Positions 8,205 to 10,074 of a stretch of DNA of 10,074 bases are shown piece after piece. The first letter of the stretch is position 1; each line of letters opens with the position of its first letter. The notes under the pieces were generated by a model that worked only from the letters and a program-made list of their open reading frames with translations, made no database searches and was not told the origin of the DNA. Source of the DNA: Bacillota bacterium (GTDB lineage: Bacteria > Bacillota_B > Desulfitobacteriia > Desulfitobacteriales > Desulfitobacteriaceae). The stretch covers positions 1 to 10,074 of the forward strand of contig JAJYAS010000069.1 of NCBI GenBank assembly GCA_021779415.1, given 5' to 3'. A program made the translations under genes and the position numbers.

Positions 8205-8369
8205 TTATTTGATAGCACCAGCGGCTTTTGTAAACATAGCAGTTATACTACCACCAAGCGTTGTTAAAGCCAGAACCGCCGCAACCGCGATAAGAGCAAT
8301 AATTAGTCCGTACTCGGTCATTCCTTGCCCAGCTTCAGCTTTAAGAAGTTCCATAAACTTTGATTTCAT
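8205..8369 (-). CDS. flp: Flp prepilin, second copy
   Basis: This is a 54-residue Flp/Fap-type prepilin: a short charged leader, then AEAG at 11-14, then QGMTEYGLIIALIAVAAVLA. Cleavage by the A24 peptidase is expected between G14 and Q15, leaving E at +5 and Y at +6 and a 40-residue mature pilin, mostly one hydrophobic helix. This is the filament subunit of the Tad pilus. A longer in-frame start at 8390 would add MNKGGIN, but the AAGGGGGGG Shine-Dalgarno lies within that extension (8376-8384), 6 bases before the ATG at 8367-8369. It is about 80% identical to the pilin encoded just upstream (43 of 54 residues by eye), with parts nearly identical in DNA. Confidence 0.93.
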   Translation of the reverse strand: MKSKFMELLKAEAGQGMTEYGLIIALIAVAAVLALTTLGGSITAMFTKAAGAIK

Positions 8370-8425
8370 ATTAATCCCCCCCTTATTCATAATAGCCCGC
8401 GTACCAAACTAGGAGCTAAAAGACT

Positions 8426-8590
8426 TTATTGAATAGCACCAGCGGCTTTTGTAAACATATTTGTTATACTGGTGCCCAGCGATGTTAAAGTCAGAATCGC
8501 CGCAACCGCGATAAGAGCAATAATTAGTCCATACTCGGTCATACCTTGTCCCGCTTCGTCCTTAAGGAGTCCCATCAATTTTGCTTCCAT
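8426..8590 (-). CDS. flp: Flp prepilin, first copy
   Basis: This is a 54-residue Flp prepilin, short enough to be missed by ORF length filters. The protein begins MEAKLMGLLKDEAG, then QGMTEYGLIIALIAVAAILT, and ends MFTKAAGAIQ. Cleavage is expected after G14, with E19 (+5) and Y20 (+6) as in all Flp pilins. The ATG at 8588-8590 follows AGGAGGG at about 8 bases. It is the first gene of the pilus operon, 56 bases ahead of the second copy. The two copies differ mainly in the leader and in the C-terminal half (positions 32-44), so this looks like a fairly recent tandem duplication. Two subunits could make mixed filaments or be used alternately; that is speculation. Confidence 0.92.
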   Translation of the reverse strand: MEAKLMGLLKDEAGQGMTEYGLIIALIAVAAILTLTSLGTSITNMFTKAAGAIQ

Positions 8591-8807
8591 TTTCGAAACC
8601 CTCCTTTATTTTCTTGTCACCCAGTCTACTTCTTGGATACATTGTAAGTCCACAACTCGCGAAAGTGTATAATGCAATAGTCACAATCGGAAGGGAAATA
8701 GTCCTGGTCGCAAGTCCTATCATGCTGGGCCTATAATGGGCTACCATAAAATTTTTCCTTTTCGCACTTCCAAGTATGACCAACTAATTTGACTATATAA
8801 CAACATT
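8591..8807 (-). other. Non-coding leader upstream of the pilin operon
   Basis: About 217 bases separate the first pilin gene from the upstream hairpin terminator, and no convincing gene is seen. The operon promoter should lie here. The best sigma-A-like candidate I can find on this strand is weak (TTGGAA, 16 bases, TTTTAT, about 8750-8775). AGTCCT occurs twice on the plus strand (8699-8704 and 8712-8717). On the minus strand, GCGAAA near 8760 could pair with TTTCGC near 8660 and close a fold of about 100 bases. I looked for the c-di-GMP-I riboswitch core and did not find it. Confidence 0.4.
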
Positions 8808-8860
8808 AAAAGGTAAGGTAAGGTAAGGCAGCAACACTACCTTACCTTACCTTACCTTTT
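8808..8860. terminator. Perfect 21-bp hairpin made of GGTAA repeats
   Basis: The arms at 8808-8828 and 8840-8860 are exact inverted copies of 21 bases, with an 11-base loop (8829-8839). Each arm is an A/T4 end plus just over three copies of the pentamer GGTAA or its complement. Both strands leave the stem through four T, so it can act in either direction. The likely use is to end the minus-strand transcript of the 8907-9155 ORF before the pilin leader. A stem this regular is unusual and may vary in length by slippage. Confidence 0.75.
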
Positions 8861-8906
8861 CTTTAAGTTCATATCACATCAAGATTATAATCTTACTTCC
8901 GCTTTC

Positions 8907-9155
8907 TTACCATGACAAGTTCAAGAGACATGTCTTCAAAAAATCTGTTGCGTGATCACTATGAACAATCATTATCTGATCAGTTGATGAATTAAGCGGA
9001 ATATAGAACGCAACAATCTTATCAAAGTCATATATCCTTGTGCCAGTAGACTGACAGATTAAATAGCCGATTTGGTTGAATAAGGCCTCAAGTCTTTGCA
9101 TTCCCAAAATGCGCCCTGGTACCGAATCAATTTCGTGGTGTTCCAATTTGGTCAT
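8907..9155 (-). CDS. Hypothetical protein, 82 aa
   Basis: An 82-residue ORF that I do not recognise. It has no membrane segment and no metal-binding cluster. The middle alternates hydrophobic and polar residues (TRIYDFDKIVAFYIPLN, then QIMIVHSDH), which suggests a small alpha/beta domain. The start is uncertain: the ATG at 9153-9155 is directly abutted by GGGGG, closer than usual for a Shine-Dalgarno, and a downstream Met at residue 19 is possible. The gene points towards the pilus operon and is followed by the pentamer hairpin at 8808-8860, as expected of a real transcription unit. It may be a stand-alone gene or a remnant of a larger one. Confidence 0.5.
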   Translation of the reverse strand: MTKLEHHEIDSVPGRILGMQRLEALFNQIGYLICQSTGTRIYDFDKIVAFYIPLNSSTDQIMIVHSDHATDFLKTCLLNLSW

Positions 9156-9274
9156 CCCCCATCTCGCTTAAAACTGAGAAATGTTTATAGGTATATTGTT
9201 ATGCACTAAAGAATAACTTTATTTATGTAAGACTAGCTTTTTACCAAGAGAATTTGCATAACTTGTTCTTTCAC

Positions 9275-9292
9275 TACACTACATGTGGTGTA
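9275..9292. promoter_or_regulatory. 18-bp near-perfect palindrome, possible operator
   Basis: TACACTACA followed directly by TGTGGTGTA is a dyad with one mismatched position per arm. It lies 38 bases upstream of the -35 box of the zinc-ribbon gene and 120 bases upstream of the divergent minus-strand ORF. Size and symmetry suit a dimeric repressor or activator site. The ACAC/GTGT ends recall NrdR boxes, but the core differs and those normally occur in pairs. The regulator is unknown. Confidence 0.4.
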
Positions 9293-9329
9293 AATTGGTA
9301 AAAACAATTCTAAATTATGGGTTTAATGA

Positions 9330-9358
9330 TTGACTAATAATACTTAGTTCGTTATAAT
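9330..9358 (+). promoter_or_regulatory. Sigma-A-type promoter of the zinc-ribbon gene
   Basis: TTGACT at 9330-9335, a 17-base spacer and a perfect TATAAT at 9353-9358. Start of transcription is expected near 9365, giving a leader of roughly 107 bases before the ATG at 9472. This is the strongest promoter visible in the window. Confidence 0.8.
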
Positions 9359-9413
9359 TAAGGTGCTCGAAGTACTTGTGGATTTTACAAACCTTCTCGA
9401 TTGCCTAAGGCTG

Positions 9414-9438
9414 TGGGAAGATTTCTTTGAACTTCCCA
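9414..9438 (+). promoter_or_regulatory. Stem-loop in the zinc-ribbon gene leader
   Basis: TGGGAAG at 9414-9420 and CTTCCCA at 9432-9438 form a perfect 7-bp stem with an 11-base loop, about 20 bases before the Shine-Dalgarno GGAGG. There is no T-run after it, so it is not a terminator. It could influence message stability or translation. Confidence 0.4.
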
Positions 9439-9471
9439 TGTCGCGGGTAATAAAATGACGGAGGTTTTTTA

Positions 9472-9783
9472 ATGTTTAACGACAAAATTTTAAGTTGTAA
9501 AGACTGCGGTCGTGATTTTGAGTTTACAGCGTCTGAACAAGAGTTCTATGCAGAGAAAGGGTTTACTAATGAACCTGGACGTTGCCCTGAATGTCGTGCA
9601 GCCAGAAAAGCACAAACCAGAAATAACGGCGGTGGTGGCGGATATTCTCGTCAACCACGTGAAATGTTCCCAGCTATTTGCGCTACTTGTGGAAAAGAAA
9701 CCACAGTGCCTTTCCAACCTTCTGGCGACAAACCAGTGTATTGCCGCGATTGCTATCAACCCAGATCCCGTAGCAATTGGTAA
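9472..9783 (+). CDS. Double zinc-ribbon protein (CxxC-x17-CxxC type)
   Basis: This is a 103-residue protein with four CxxC knuckles. C9/C12 and C38/C41 form an N-terminal zinc ribbon of the type DKILSCKDCGRDFEFTASEQ...GRCPECR. C70/C73 and C91/C94 form a C-terminal pair spaced by 17 residues, a pattern known from small conserved CxxC-x17-CxxC proteins. A Gly-rich, basic linker (about 46-64) joins them, and the tail is basic (QPRSRSNW). The arrangement suggests a nucleic-acid-binding or protein-contact module, but its function is not established. The ATG follows GGAGG at 7 bases. The gene has its own strong promoter and strong terminator, so it is a single-gene unit and probably abundant. There is no link to the pilus genes beyond proximity. 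Confidence 0.9.
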   Translation: MFNDKILSCKDCGRDFEFTASEQEFYAEKGFTNEPGRCPECRAARKAQTRNNGGGGGYSRQPREMFPAICATCGKETTVPFQPSGDKPVYCRDCYQPRSRSNW

Positions 9784-9800
9784 ATTAATCTTTTACGACA

Positions 9801-9840
9801 AAAAAACCTTTCCAAGCTTAAATGTTTGGAAAGGTTTTTT
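9801..9840 (+). terminator. Rho-independent terminator of the zinc-ribbon gene
   Basis: A perfect 15-bp stem (9801-9815 and 9826-9840) with a 10-base loop begins 17 bases after the stop codon. The 3' arm ends in six T. The matching A-run on the other arm lets it also serve the convergent minus-strand gene that ends at 9871. Confidence 0.93.
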
Positions 9841-9870
9841 ATTTCGCTCAAGGGCAAGAATGTAATACCT

Positions 9871-10074
9871 TCAACGGCCCTTAATATCTAATTCAATGAG
9901 TTCATGATAAAGTTCCTTGCGTCGATCCGCTAAAAAGAAGCTATCTTTCATGGAAACACGGTCGGGACTACGTATAAGATTTATTCGATCAGCAGAAAGG
10001 GAGGCTGCTAGTATTCCTTCTTCCGCCAACTGAGATTGATTAACCAGTTCCCCTTTGGGACCAATGACTAAAGC
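9871..10074 (-). CDS. Carbon-nitrogen hydrolase (nitrilase family), C-terminal fragment
   Basis: The minus strand is open from the window edge to a TGA at 9871-9873, giving the last 67 residues of a protein. It starts ALVIGPKGELVNQSQLAEEGILAA, continues to SADRINLIR, and ends with a FFLADRRKELYHELIELD tail. This is the usual C-terminal part of nitrilase/omega-amidase-type proteins: a D/GPxGE turn, then an EEGIL.A strand, then a helix, then the .LADRR.ELY element. The family uses a Glu-Lys-Cys triad to hydrolyse C-N bonds in amides or nitriles, but the triad lies outside the window, so substrate and subfamily cannot be named. The gene converges on the zinc-ribbon gene and they share the terminator at 9801-9840. 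Confidence 0.8.
   Translation of the reverse strand, partial: ALVIGPKGELVNQSQLAEEGILAASLSADRINLIRSPDRVSMKDSFFLADRRKELYHELIELDIKGR

Larger units (their letters stand above)
9156..9471. other. Intergenic region between divergent genes
   Basis: This 316-base AT-rich stretch separates the start of the 82-residue ORF (minus) from that of the zinc-ribbon gene (plus). It contains the palindrome at 9275-9292, the promoter at 9330-9358 and a leader hairpin at 9414-9438, listed separately. In the remaining part, 9156-9274, I see only AT-rich sequence with no clear promoter for the minus-strand ORF, and no gene. Confidence 0.6.

Noticed and set aside
8370..8425. Possible 6-bp stem between the two pilin genes
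   Set aside because: The stem (TAGCTC with GGGCTA) is short, needs a G-U pair, has a 14-base loop and no T-run, so it is not convincing as a terminator or regulator.
8562..8783. Minus-strand ORF of 73 codons overlapping the start of the first pilin
   Set aside because: It runs through the pilin ribosome binding site and the pilin N-terminus in another frame, has no Shine-Dalgarno of its own and shows no domain-like sequence.
8591..8807. c-di-GMP riboswitch or sigma-54 promoter ahead of the pilins
   Set aside because: Pilus genes are sometimes under c-di-GMP riboswitches, but the conserved GEMM core is absent on the minus strand, and no GG-N10-GC promoter with the right flanks was found.
9275..9292. 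NrdR box
   Set aside because: The ACAC...GTGT ends fit, but several core positions differ, there is only one copy, and no ribonucleotide reductase gene is nearby.
9490..9865. Other-frame ORFs over the zinc-ribbon gene on both strands
   Set aside because: They are shadows of the zinc-ribbon coding sequence. One runs on through the terminator hairpin, and neither has a ribosome binding site or family features.
1..10074. Mobile elements, CRISPR arrays, tRNA or rRNA genes
   Set aside because: I saw no transposase or integrase sequence, no spaced direct-repeat array and no tRNA- or rRNA-like sequence. The only repeats are the paired pilin genes and the pentamer hairpin.

Overview
The window is dominated by a complete, compact Tad/Flp (type IVc) pilus locus on the minus strand, from about 8590 down to 610. 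It is flanked by pieces of ordinary housekeeping-type genes. The pilus operon lacks an outer-membrane secretin (RcpA/CpaC) and a pilotin-like gene. Its ribosome binding sites are strong and purine-rich (AGGAGG, GGGGGG), spacing is tight and base composition is moderate. This fits a Gram-positive (monoderm-type) Firmicute, most likely a Clostridia member of the Desulfosporosinus/Desulfitobacterium kind. The phylum-level guess is fairly firm; the genus guess is an impression from protein style only.

Layout, left to right. 1-171 (+) is the 3' end of an M18-family aminopeptidase. Its stop overlaps by 6 bases the stop of a convergent DUF192 gene (166-525, -), the last gene of the pilus run. In transcription order (right to left) that run is: two near-identical Flp prepilins (8426-8590 and 8205-8369; only the second appears as a long ORF, and with an over-extended start), an intercistronic hairpin (8123-8146), the prepilin peptidase TadV/CpaA (7570-8097), the pseudopilin TadE (7178-7573, ATGA-coupled to the peptidase), a TadG-like protein (5997-7130), CpaB/RcpC (5165-5917), a receiver-MinD fusion CpaE/TadZ (3908-5149), the ATPase CpaF/TadA (2544-3893), the platform proteins TadB (1546-2505) and TadC (610-1527), and DUF192.

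Upstream of the pilins is a non-coding leader of about 217 bases, then a perfect 21-bp hairpin built from the pentamer GGTAA (8808-8860). This hairpin probably ends the transcript of a small unknown minus-strand ORF (8907-9155). The 316-base gap at 9156-9471 holds a near-perfect 18-bp palindrome and a textbook sigma-A-type promoter. That promoter drives a small double zinc-ribbon protein (9472-9783, +), which ends in a strong terminator. The right edge carries the C-terminus of a carbon-nitrogen hydrolase (nitrilase family) on the minus strand.

How the parts work together, from family knowledge: TadV cleaves the Flp prepilins, and probably TadE, at the Gly-Gln junction. CpaF powers assembly through the TadB/TadC membrane platform. 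CpaE positions the machine and here may take a phosphorylation signal through its intact receiver domain. CpaB and TadE/TadG are envelope-side or minor-pilus components. No clearly undescribed system is visible. The points most worth a second look are the phospho-competent CpaE receiver, the paired pilins with a downstream attenuator-like hairpin, the pentamer-repeat hairpin, the unexplained pilin leader, and the palindrome near 9283.
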